NCBI GenBank assembly: GCA_964541595.1
Contig: CAZIRO010000017.1
Coordinates: forward strand, 1 to 25,691
DNA length: 25,691 nucleotides
Reading direction: 5' to 3'
From: CAZIRO01 sp964541595
GTDB lineage: Bacteria > Acidobacteriota > HRBIN11
Shown: positions 1 through 6,778 of the stretch, piece after piece
Numbering within the stretch: the first letter of the stretch is position 1
Layout: the number at the start of each line of letters is the position of its first letter
Program-made: the position numbers and the translations under genes
The notes under the pieces: generated by a model
Databases searched by the model: none
What the model was told of the DNA's origin: nothing
Seen by the model: the letters and a program-made list of their open reading frames with translations, nothing else

Positions 1-1032
1 CAGACGCGCACGCAGGTCGGGTTCCTTTCGCACGCGCTCCATCCATGGCCAGTTCGGACGGCGCGCGGGTCGGTAATCCCCCTGCATGGGATCGAATACG
101 AGCCGTTCGCCGTTACGCCGCCAGTAAATCCCCCGCTGGGTCTTGCGCCCGAGTGCGCCCATTTCGATGAGTTGCGCGATCCAGTCCGGGACGGTGAACC
201 ATGCGTGGCATTCGTCTTCCACCGCCCGGGAGCGCAGCGTTTCGATCGTGTGCGCGAAGATGTCCAGGCCCACAAGGTCCAGCGTGCGGAATGTGGCCGT
301 GCGGGGCCGATCCAGCAGGGGACCGGTCAGCGCGTCGACTTCTTCGATCGAAAGGTCCATGGCCTGCATGAGCTGAATGGTGGCCAGTGTACCCCATACG
401 CCAAAACGATTGGCGATAAAGTTCGGCGTATCCTTCGCCCAGACAATCCGTTTTCCCAGACGGCGTAGCAACCAGTCAGCGAGTGCCTGCATGCGGGCAG
501 GATCCGTGTTCCGGTGCGGAATCATTTCCACAAGGGGCAGGTATCGGGGGGGGTTGAAAAAGTGCGTTCCAAAGAAACGTGCGGTGAATGACGGCGAGCG
601 GTGTTCCACCATGGCGTGAATGGACAGGCCGGATGTGTTCGTGGTGACCCATCGCGCGGTCAGTTCCGGAACGTCCAGACGGGCAAAGATCTGCTGTTTG
701 ACGTCCAGACGCTCAACGACGGCTTCCAATATCCAGTCCGCGGACAGCACGCGCTCCCAATGGTCTTCCATATTGCCCGGACGGATGCGGTCCAGAATCC
801 GTACGGAAACGAGCGGCGACGGGTCCATCCGTGCCAGCGCACGCACGGCGTTTTCCGCAAGGATCGAACGTCGATTGGACGGCGCATCGGGAGGTACAAT
901 GTCCAGCAGGTCGACATACAGACCGGCGCTGGCAAATAACGCGGCGAGTTGCCGCCCCATGACGCCGGCACCGAGTACCGCGACTCGATGCGGGCCACCG
1001 TCATCCGTACGCACGTGTGTATACGATGTCAT
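1..1032 (-). CDS. 3-hydroxyacyl-CoA dehydrogenase, FadN-type, partial (C-terminus beyond window)
   Basis: NAD-dependent oxidation of 3-hydroxyacyl-CoA in fatty-acid beta-oxidation, cytoplasmic. The first 344 residues are visible with no stop before the window edge. The Rossmann dinucleotide motif GAGVMG starts at residue 21. The dehydrogenase signatures follow in order: SADWILEAVVE, NTSGLSI, GTHFFNPPRYLPLVEMIP (catalytic His and Glu), DTPNFIANRFG and GPLLDRPRTATFRTLDLVGLD. The wording matches Bacillus-type FadN (about 790 residues, with an enoyl-CoA hydratase domain at the C-terminus) better than FadB; the hydratase part would lie to the left of the window. The ATG is preceded by GAGGAG with 8-nt spacing. 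It follows ndk by 39 nt. That the complete gene is bifunctional is inferred from the family. Confidence 0.9.
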   Translation of the reverse strand, partial: MTSYTHVRTDDGGPHRVAVLGAGVMGRQLAALFASAGLYVDLLDIVPPDAPSNRRSILAENAVRALARMDPSPLVSVRILDRIRPGNMEDHWERVLSADWILEAVVERLDVKQQIFARLDVPELTARWVTTNTSGLSIHAMVEHRSPSFTARFFGTHFFNPPRYLPLVEMIPHRNTDPARMQALADWLLRRLGKRIVWAKDTPNFIANRFGVWGTLATIQLMQAMDLSIEEVDALTGPLLDRPRTATFRTLDLVGLDIFAHTIETLRSRAVEDECHAWFTVPDWIAQLIEMGALGRKTQRGIYWRRNGERLVFDPMQGDYRPARRPNWPWMERVRKEPDLRARL

Positions 1033-1071
1033 GGGATGAACTCCTCGGGTCGGTCGGTTTCCGTGCGCCGT

Positions 1072-1500
1072 TCAGACACCCTGGGCAGCCAGTGTGTCGC
1101 GAACGGAAAAGAAAAAGGCGATCTCCCGCTCCGCAGATTCCGGAGAGTCCGAACCGTGAATGGCATTCTGCTCGATATTGGTGCCGAACTCGGCGCGAAT
1201 GGTTCCGGGCGCCGCCCGTGCCGGATCGGTGGCACCCATGACTGCGCGTAGATGCGCAATTGCATTGTCCCGTTCCAGAAGGATGGCCACAATGGGACCG
1301 GAACTCATATAGGTGGTCAGGCTGTCAAAGAACGGTTTACCCCGATGCACTGCATAGAACACTTCGGCCTGGGCTTTGCTCAGATGTACCATGGTCATGG
1401 CGCGAATGACAAATCCTTCCCGTTCGAGACGGTGAATGATCGCACCGGCGACACCACGCTGTACGGCTTCCGGTTTGATGATCGCGAGCGTCCGTTCCAT
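1072..1500 (-). CDS. ndk: Nucleoside diphosphate kinase
   Basis: Transfers the gamma-phosphate of ATP to nucleoside diphosphates through a phosphohistidine, keeping NTP and dNTP pools balanced in the cytoplasm. The 142-residue product has the expected family length. It begins MERTLAIIKPEAV, with the conserved Lys9, and carries the active-site motif NAIHGSDS with the phosphorylated His at residue 115. An in-frame ORF extends 23 codons upstream, but the homologous N-terminus and a GGGGGAT ribosome-binding site just before this ATG fix the start. It lies between the TudS-like gene (87 nt upstream, with a probable terminator between) and the FadN-type dehydrogenase (39 nt downstream), so it is probably co-transcribed with the latter. 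Confidence 0.97.
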   Translation of the reverse strand: MERTLAIIKPEAVQRGVAGAIIHRLEREGFVIRAMTMVHLSKAQAEVFYAVHRGKPFFDSLTTYMSSGPIVAILLERDNAIAHLRAVMGATDPARAAPGTIRAEFGTNIEQNAIHGSDSPESAEREIAFFFSVRDTLAAQGV

Positions 1501-1556
1501 GGATCCTATCCCCCGAAGAGAAGTCACATCGTGGAGGGGTGGAAAGGCACCGTTGG

Positions 1557-1581
1557 AAAACCACCGCAATTTGCGGGGGTT
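1557..1581 (-). terminator. Probable intrinsic terminator after the TudS-like gene
   Basis: On the minus strand, about 7 nt after the stop codon of the DUF523-DUF1722 gene, AACCcCCGC and GCGGtGGTT form an 8-bp stem with one C/T mismatch around an AAATT loop. It is followed by a short run of T that partly overlaps the stem. The T-tract is short, so termination may be incomplete. Confidence 0.5.
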
Positions 1582-1587
1582 ATTATG

Positions 1588-2520
1588 TCAGAGGTCCACC
1601 GCGGTTTGCAAGCGGACAACCCAGGAGACGGGGTACGGCGCCACGATCGCCCGATATCGATACCGGAATTCCGGATGCGTTCGCATCTGTTGCCATAGAT
1701 GCAGGCGCCATTGAAACAGCGGCGGGTACGGATCGGCCGTGGAGGTGGGTGGAGCCGTACCGCATGCTCCGGAACGACACACTGTTGCATGGACTGCGTG
1801 TAACAGCGACAGTGTCCGCATGCGATACATGGAAATGTTCCGTACGATCGCCCATACCCGTGACCAGACTTCCGACCACCGTATCCCCCCCGGCCGTTGT
1901 GCGGGTATATCGTCCGATAGATAGGCGCGGAACCAGGCGGCAAACCGGGAGGTCCACGTGGGTGTACGACGACCGTGCGCAACGTCCATGCGCCAGCGGT
2001 AATGCATGTATACGGCCGTCAGGAAACCGTCCAGATACAGGGGATCGGCCACACGGGTTTCGTCCAGGATGGGCACGTGCGGCAACATGCGGCGGACGGT
2101 GTCCGTGAACACGCCGGACGTGCGATCGATCGGTTCCGGATCGTCAACACGCCGGAACACTTTCGTGTCGTCCACGGCACAACTGGGGGAACGGGATTTC
2201 AAAACAAACCCGTCCACATCACGTACCGTTTGCAGGAACTGTTCAGAAAATCGTGTGACCATGTCCGTCAGATCGCGACCGGTTCCCGTCTGGATCATGC
2301 GTTTACGCATTCCGGTGCCTGTGGATTCCAGTACGATCCGAATCGGCGGACGGGGAACCGGCAGACCGATCGCGACCTCGGGACAGATGGGGATCCACTC
2401 GAAACACGTCCGCAAGCGTTTCAGTACGGGAACCGAAATGATCTCCCCATTATATCGATACGGAAACAGGTTCAGACAGGCGCTGACGACGATTCGCGGA
2501 ACCCGACGTCGTGACTTCAT
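1588..2520 (-). CDS. tudS: DUF523 (TudS-like) / DUF1722 (YbgA-like) fusion protein
   Basis: The product has 310 residues. The N-terminal half is a DUF523 domain, starting RIVVSACLNLF, then PICPEVAIGLPVPRPPIRIV, and DGFVLKSRSPSCAV. Cys15, Cys46 and Cys114 match the three cysteines that bind a [4Fe-4S] cluster in the characterised member TudS, a thiouracil desulfidase. The C-terminal part (about 185-310; RRTPTWTSRFAAWFRAYL, SLLHAVHA) corresponds to DUF1722/YbgA, whose role is unknown. DUF523-DUF1722 fusions are a known architecture. The ATG overlaps the alkyltransferase stop codon (ATGA) and has GGAG upstream, so translation is probably coupled. An upstream in-frame start would add 18 residues with no good ribosome-binding site. 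Desulfidase activity is inferred from the cysteines only. Confidence 0.85.
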   Translation of the reverse strand: MKSRRRVPRIVVSACLNLFPYRYNGEIISVPVLKRLRTCFEWIPICPEVAIGLPVPRPPIRIVLESTGTGMRKRMIQTGTGRDLTDMVTRFSEQFLQTVRDVDGFVLKSRSPSCAVDDTKVFRRVDDPEPIDRTSGVFTDTVRRMLPHVPILDETRVADPLYLDGFLTAVYMHYRWRMDVAHGRRTPTWTSRFAAWFRAYLSDDIPAQRPGGIRWSEVWSRVWAIVRNISMYRMRTLSLLHAVHATVCRSGACGTAPPTSTADPYPPLFQWRLHLWQQMRTHPEFRYRYRAIVAPYPVSWVVRLQTAVDL

Positions 2521-3053
2521 GGCGTACTCCTGCAGGTCGTTTCGGTAACGGACTGTTCCCAGTTCAATAACCACCGCTTGATCGGAGTACCGGCCGCGTA
2601 TGCGCCGATAGTCCCGTCACTGCGGATGACCCGATGGCAGGGAATGAGAACCGGGAACGGGTTCGTCGCCATGGCGCGTCCGACGGCGCGTGCGGCCCGG
2701 GGCACGCTGACGATCGTCGCGAGTTCTCGATACGTGATCGTCCGGCCGGGTGGCACGCGCAGAAGCGCGTCATAGACACGACGGTGGAACGTGGAACGAA
2801 TGGTGTGCGGCGCCCGATATTGCCATACGGACTGTACGATTGCGAGATCCCATCGGCCGATCCGATACATTTTGAGCCAATCAATGAGCCAGCGGGCGAT
2901 CGGATCACGCCGGTCCGGTGTGTCCACGTCTTCGATCGTCCAGGGGAGGCCCGTAAAGGCCGTTTCCGTCCACCAGAACGCCCGGCGGATCCCCTGTTCG
3001 GACCATTCGACGATCCAGAGTCCGATCGGTGTGCCCACGACCATACGCGCCAT
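2517..3053 (-). CDS. ogt: Methylated-DNA--[protein]-cysteine S-methyltransferase
   Basis: Direct-reversal DNA repair enzyme that transfers alkyl groups from O6-alkylguanine (and O4-alkylthymine) to its own active-site cysteine and is consumed in doing so. The 178-residue product has the usual Ogt/MGMT size. The DNA-binding domain reads FHRRVYDALLRVPPGRTITYRELA, with the recognition helix RAVGRAMATNPFPVLIPCHRVI containing acceptor Cys139, then GAYAAGTPIKRWLL. The start chosen has GGAG about 10 nt upstream. An ATG at 3086, with AGGTGGG almost touching it, would add 11 residues, and the ORF stays open to a TTG at 3167. The gene overlaps the TudS-like gene by 4 nt. No N-terminal Ada-type regulatory domain is present. 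Confidence 0.93.
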   Translation of the reverse strand: MARMVVGTPIGLWIVEWSEQGIRRAFWWTETAFTGLPWTIEDVDTPDRRDPIARWLIDWLKMYRIGRWDLAIVQSVWQYRAPHTIRSTFHRRVYDALLRVPPGRTITYRELATIVSVPRAARAVGRAMATNPFPVLIPCHRVIRSDGTIGAYAAGTPIKRWLLNWEQSVTETTCRSTP

Positions 3054-3182
3054 GGACGGCCATCTCCGGGAGTACGTGTCGGGCATCCCACCTGAAGATG
3101 CAACAGCGGAAGTGCACCGGACGGTGTGCCGCAATGCAGGCACGGTGTGGTCCCTGGCGTTCCGCAATTCGCGGGTGCGCGG

Positions 3183-3662
3183 TCAGAACCGGAGTCCCAT
3201 GGCCAGAACGAATTCGGAGTTTTCCGTGATCACGATCTTGGCCTGAAGGTAAGGTGTAATGGGGCGTCCGACGAGGGCTGCGCCGAAGATCACGTTAATG
3301 CCGGCGTCCGTATCCGCAGCGCGGGGACCTTCCGGATTGAAATACAGCACCGCGAATCCCGCACCGATCCACAGAGAGGTATCCCGCGTGGAATAAAAAT
3401 CATAATGTATATCGAAATTTAACGTGAAAAATGTGGCTCCTTCTACAAATATATATTCTATGTTTGGGTTGAAATACATGTCACGCAGCACGCGCGTCAG
3501 TAGCTCGATACCGATGAATGCGTCCTCGCGATCCGCATACATGCCGAGTCGGGCACCGACCCAGGACTGTGCATGGGCGGGCGCAACAGTCAGAATGCTG
3601 TACAGGATCCACAGCGTGATCAAACCGGCGATGCGGCGGAGCGAAATCCATCGGTCAACCAT
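3183..3662 (-). CDS. Small exported protein, probable outer-membrane beta-barrel
   Basis: The product has 159 residues. Residues 1-31 form a clear signal peptide: basic start MVDRWISLRR, hydrophobic core IAGLITLWILYSIL, and cleavage after APAHA. The mature part is rich in alternating aromatic and polar residues (FFTLNFDIHYDFYS, SLWIGAGFAVLYF, GINVIFGAALV, PYLQAKIVI) and ends in LRF. A terminal aromatic residue is the usual recognition signal for the Bam machinery. I cannot name a specific family, and the small size suggests an eight-stranded barrel at most. The ATG has GGAGG 8 nt upstream; the ORF reads 31 codons further upstream without support. It is the first gene of the leftward block, 129 nt before the alkyltransferase. 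Confidence 0.75.
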   Translation of the reverse strand: MVDRWISLRRIAGLITLWILYSILTVAPAHAQSWVGARLGMYADREDAFIGIELLTRVLRDMYFNPNIEYIFVEGATFFTLNFDIHYDFYSTRDTSLWIGAGFAVLYFNPEGPRAADTDAGINVIFGAALVGRPITPYLQAKIVITENSEFVLAMGLRF

Positions 3663-3778
3663 GCGCTGGACCTCCTCAACGATTCGGAGTAGCAGGGGTC
3701 TTGCAGGTTTCACTGTCCTGCATGTGCACAATGCAACACGGTACGGTACGTGCATGTGTATACGGCGATGATGTTCTT

Positions 3779-3806
3779 ATTGTATCGCATGGTGTTGGAA
3801 ATACAA
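3779..3806 (-). promoter_or_regulatory. Candidate promoter for the outer-membrane protein gene
   Basis: On the minus strand, TTGTAT (3801-3806) and TACAAT (3779-3784) are separated by 16 nt. The predicted leader is about 110 nt. It contains a small hairpin, TGCAGG...CCTGCA (3702-3707 with 3717-3722). Match to consensus is moderate. Confidence 0.4.
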
Positions 3807-3821
3807 CGGTCGAGTATGCTC

Positions 3822-3990
3822 AGGTCTCAGGTGTCGGGTCTCAGGTGTCGGGTCTCGGGTCTCCGGTCCCAGGTCCCAGGTGTCGGGTATTCAGGTCCCA
3901 GGTGTCGGGTCCCGGGTGTCAGGTCTCGGGTCTCAGGTCTCGGGTCTCGGGTCTCAGGTGTCCGGTGGCCGGTCCCGGGTGTCGGGTGGC
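3822..3990. repeat. Heptanucleotide tandem repeat, 24 units
   Basis: Twenty-four contiguous units of 7 nt with consensus RGGTSYC (for example AGGTCTC, GGGTCTC, AGGTGTC, GGGTCCC) fill 169 nt; a single unit carries one extra base (3892). The first three positions (purine or C, then GG) and the T are nearly invariant; position 5 is mostly C or G. The array lies in the 554-nt divergent region 3663-4216, which holds no credible gene. To its right, 3991-4090 shows nothing recognisable, and 4092-4133 holds an inverted repeat and promoter. ORFs crossing the array on both strands are artefacts of the repeat. Heptanucleotide short tandem repeats of this general kind are known from cyanobacteria. The same unit recurs at 25629-25656. 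Confidence 0.95.
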
Positions 3991-4091
3991 AGGGCATCCT
4001 GGTTGACGGTATAGCGCGGGATTCATCGGGACACCCCCGTGTCTCATTCCCTGGCCCGATCCCCGTCGGTTTTGTTCCCATTCCGATCCTG

Positions 4092-4125
4092 GAACTGTCC
4101 GACTTGATTCGGCATCCGACAGTTC
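4092..4125. promoter_or_regulatory. Inverted repeat around the -35 box, candidate operator
   Basis: GAACTGTC (4092-4099) and GACAGTTC (4118-4125) are perfect 8-bp inverted repeats flanking the -35 element at 4104-4109. A shorter pair, CCGA...TCGG (4099-4102 and 4109-4112), lies between them. Placement over a promoter fits a repressor or regulator site; no regulator is identified. Confidence 0.4.
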
Positions 4126-4133
4126 GATATGAT
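4104..4133 (+). promoter_or_regulatory. Candidate sigma-70-type promoter of the envelope operon
   Basis: TTGATT (4104-4109) and TATGAT (4128-4133) with an 18-nt spacer. Transcription would start near 4140, giving a leader of roughly 75 nt before the transglycosylase ATG. Confidence 0.55.
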
Positions 4134-4216
4134 AAGATCATCATGGGTCCATGGAAGATATTCCGCGATCCCGGTCGCAGCGAAGTGGTGCACTTTTCCA
4201 TTTGGGAAGTATGCAT

Positions 4217-4885
4217 ATGCGGTATATATGCGGGATCGTTGGACTGTTCGGCGGAATCCTCCTGGGAGCCGGCTGGGTCCCCGTAGAGGCGGGATCGGCC
4301 TATTACAAGTATATCGCCCCGGACGGGGAAGTGGTGTATACCAATGTGCACCCGCGCGATCGTCGGCGTTTACCGCCGGCGCGTCTGGATCCGCGGAAGT
4401 ACCGGAAATACGACCGCTGGATTGCGGAAATGGCCCGGCGGTACCGGATCGACCGCCGCCTCATCCTGGCGGTCATTGCGGTCGAATCGGATTTTGATCC
4501 GCGTGCTGTCTCCCGTAAGGGTGCGATGGGTCTGATGCAGTTGATGCCGGCCACGGCGCGCCGATACGGGGTACGAAATCCCTTCGATCCGTACGAGAAT
4601 ATTCATGCAGGGGTACGTCACCTGCGGTATCTGATCCGGCGGTACGGGGGAAATCTGCGGCTGGCGTTGGCGGCGTACAATGCAGGGGAGAACGCGGTCG
4701 ATCGGTACGGAGGCATTCCGCCGTATCCGGAGACCCGGCAATATGTCCGCAGCGTATTGCGTCTGTATGGCCGCGGCTACCGGCGGATTTATCGATACAG
4801 GGACGCGCGCGGCGTGATTCACTTTTCCGAGCGCCGGCCCGATCCCCGTATTTACAGAGACATTCGGTTGATTATTATAGATTAA
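4217..4885 (+). CDS. Exported lytic transglycosylase (SLT domain) with DUF4124-like modules
   Basis: Cleaves the MurNAc-GlcNAc bond of peptidoglycan to give 1,6-anhydro ends, acting in the periplasm. In the 222-residue product, residues 1-25 form a signal peptide (CGIVGLFGGILLGAGW core, VEA end). Residues 29-46 (YYKYIAPDGEVVYTNVHP) look like a DUF4124 module. Residues 75-185 form the SLT domain: catalytic Glu90 in AVIAVESDFDPRAVS, then KGAMGLMQLMPATARRYGV and LALAAYNAGENAV. A second DUF4124-like stretch, RIYRYRDARGVIHFSERRPD (about 190-209), follows the catalytic domain. GGGAAG with 7-nt spacing favours this ATG over another two codons upstream. It is the first gene of an operon with the TPR-AIM24 and MltD-like genes. 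Confidence 0.92.
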   Translation: MRYICGIVGLFGGILLGAGWVPVEAGSAYYKYIAPDGEVVYTNVHPRDRRRLPPARLDPRKYRKYDRWIAEMARRYRIDRRLILAVIAVESDFDPRAVSRKGAMGLMQLMPATARRYGVRNPFDPYENIHAGVRHLRYLIRRYGGNLRLALAAYNAGENAVDRYGGIPPYPETRQYVRSVLRLYGRGYRRIYRYRDARGVIHFSERRPDPRIYRDIRLIIID

Positions 4886-4921
4886 GGCGATCTCACAGGA
4901 TACGGATAGAAAGGAGTGTAT

Positions 4922-6745
4922 ATGCCCAATCTGGAGAGCCTGTTTACCGATTACATGCAGCAAGGGCGCCGGATGATGGAACAGGGGCGCTATGAGGAAG
5001 CGCTGACGTTTCTCGAACGGGCCCGCAGGATTCAGCCGGACGACGTACGGCTGCTCAACCTGCTCGGAACGGTGTACTTCAAATTGAACCGCCTGGACGA
5101 AGCCGAACAGATCTATGAGGTTCTCGTTCGGAAAAACCCCAACGTGGCCATTCTGCATTCCAATCTCGGCATGATTCGGCTCAAGAAACGTGACTGGGAC
5201 GGCGCCGAAGTGGCGTTTTTGCGTGTATTGCAACTCGATCCGGAACACAAGAAGGCGTACGGCTATCTCGGACTGATCGCCGAACAGCGTGGCGAACTCG
5301 AACAGGCGCTGGACTACTATCAGAAAGCCGGTGTGCAGGCGCCGATCCAGCGCGTGCAGGCGAAACTACGGGAACGGCAACAGGCGGAGGCCGAGGCTCC
5401 GCTGGAGCAGGCCGACATCGTACGCGTCGAACCGCTGGAAGGGCGGCCTGCACCGGAAACCGGACCTGTGGCCACTCCGGAGCCCTCGCTGTCCGAAACG
5501 GCGCCGGGTGCGAAACCGCGCACTGAACTGGAAGAGACCCTGCCCGGAACACCGGAGGAGGTGCAACCGGCCGAACCCACCGCACCCCCTCCACCTGCCG
5601 AAACCGCGCCGACCGGTGCCGCCCTGATGCAGGAAACCATCATGATACCGCCGGGTGCGGAATCGCCATCCGCCGCACCCCCTTCCGTACCGGAACCCGG
5701 TAGCGCGCCGTCTCCGGCCGAGGCATGGCGGGAGGAACGCGAACCCCGTGCGGAGGGTCAGGAAACGCAGGTAGAAGTGGACCTGTCCACCACGCAGGCG
5801 TCCGCGGACCGGTATCTGACACCCACGCAGTACGGTACCGCACCGGAACCGGAATCCCATGAAACCGCATCGGAAATGGCTGCGATGCCGGCGGTCGCGA
5901 CGCCCGCTGAGGAATCTCCCGCGCCCCCGGTTGAGGAATCTGCGTCCGAAGCGGCCGAACATCTGGCCGCGATGGCAGAACCCGCCGAAACGGAATCCGC
6001 ACCTGCGGTGGAGCCTGCTGCGCGTGTGGAGACCCCTGCGCCGAGTCCCATCGTGCAGAGTGAACGGTTTGTGGAAAGCCTGCCCATTCGTCCGGTCAAT
6101 CTCGGGATCTACGCGCGGGAACAACTCTACGTTTACGCACCGGTCGGGTCCGAACGGTTTCTCCTGCTGGAACCCCATTTACTGGAAATCGTGATCTCCG
6201 ATCGTGTGATCTTCCGTGAGGGTGCGCTCGTCGGATATTCCGGAGAACTCGAATTCACCGATATGGAACTCACACCCGGATTGCCCGTCATTCAGGCAAA
6301 GGGCTATGGGTTAATGTTCCTTGCGTATGAACGCCGGTCCATTCATCTGATCTCGCTCAACGAGGAGACCATTTATATTTCCATGCCCTGTTTCCTGGTC
6401 GCGCAGGCGACGCTGCACCTTGAACCTCAGGTGATCACGCAGAGCAACAATCGCATGTTTTCGTATCTGAAAGTCAGCGGTACGGGCACGGTCGGGTTCG
6501 TCATCCGCACCAAACCGCTGGTATTGAAGGTTCTCCGGCATATGCCGGCCGTCGTCCACTCGGACGCCGTGATTGCGTGGTCCGGATCGCTACGTGTCAT
6601 TCCCGTGGAGGACCCGCGGACACGTGCGTTGTTACGTTCATACAGTGAGGATGCCATTCCCGTACGGTTTGAGGGCGTCGGCGATCTCATCGCGGAACAG
6701 GGCGCGCTCTGGGGTGATCGCCGCACGTTGCCATTCATGCGCTGA
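4922..6745 (+). CDS. TPR protein with C-terminal AIM24 domain
   Basis: The product has 607 residues and no signal peptide. Three to four TPR units occupy residues 8-140: RRMMEQGRYEEALTFLERA, LLNLLGTVYFKLNRLDEAE, HSNLGMIRLKKRDWDGAE and AYGYLGLIAEQRGELEQAL. Residues about 150-375 are a low-complexity linker rich in Pro, Glu and Ala, probably disordered. Residues about 378-600 match the AIM24 (DUF124) beta-sandwich family, including YVYAPVGSERFLLLEPHLLEI, GALVGYSGELEF, ISMPCFLVAQATLHLEP, LKVSGTGTVGFV and VHSDAVIAWSGSL. The function of bacterial AIM24 proteins is not established; yeast AIM24 is mitochondrial. AAGGAG lies 5 nt before the ATG. It sits 36 nt after one lytic transglycosylase and 33 nt before another, which suggests a scaffolding role in envelope remodelling (inference). 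Confidence 0.85.
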   Translation: MPNLESLFTDYMQQGRRMMEQGRYEEALTFLERARRIQPDDVRLLNLLGTVYFKLNRLDEAEQIYEVLVRKNPNVAILHSNLGMIRLKKRDWDGAEVAFLRVLQLDPEHKKAYGYLGLIAEQRGELEQALDYYQKAGVQAPIQRVQAKLRERQQAEAEAPLEQADIVRVEPLEGRPAPETGPVATPEPSLSETAPGAKPRTELEETLPGTPEEVQPAEPTAPPPPAETAPTGAALMQETIMIPPGAESPSAAPPSVPEPGSAPSPAEAWREEREPRAEGQETQVEVDLSTTQASADRYLTPTQYGTAPEPESHETASEMAAMPAVATPAEESPAPPVEESASEAAEHLAAMAEPAETESAPAVEPAARVETPAPSPIVQSERFVESLPIRPVNLGIYAREQLYVYAPVGSERFLLLEPHLLEIVISDRVIFREGALVGYSGELEFTDMELTPGLPVIQAKGYGLMFLAYERRSIHLISLNEETIYISMPCFLVAQATLHLEPQVITQSNNRMFSYLKVSGTGTVGFVIRTKPLVLKVLRHMPAVVHSDAVIAWSGSLRVIPVEDPRTRALLRSYSEDAIPVRFEGVGDLIAEQGALWGDRRTLPFMR

Positions 6746-6778
6746 TGCAGTGCGATACCTGTGAACGGGCAGGGGATG

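Noticed and set aside
1226..1242. Sigma-54-like promoter TGGCACccatgacTGC
   Set aside because: Spacing between the -24 and -12 elements is wrong, and it lies inside ndk.
3822..3990. CRISPR array
   Set aside because: The units are 7 nt with no spacers between them.
3750..4351. Long ORFs on both strands across the heptanucleotide array (178 and 174 codons)
   Set aside because: They are open only because the GC-rich 7-nt repeat avoids stop codons; they encode a repetitive Val-Ser-Gly or Pro-Arg-Asp pattern and overlap promoter sequences.
5366..6178. 270-codon minus-strand ORF opposite the TPR-AIM24 gene
   Set aside because: It is the antisense of the Pro/Glu/Ala linker, giving an implausible Gly/Arg/Phe-rich product with no start signal.
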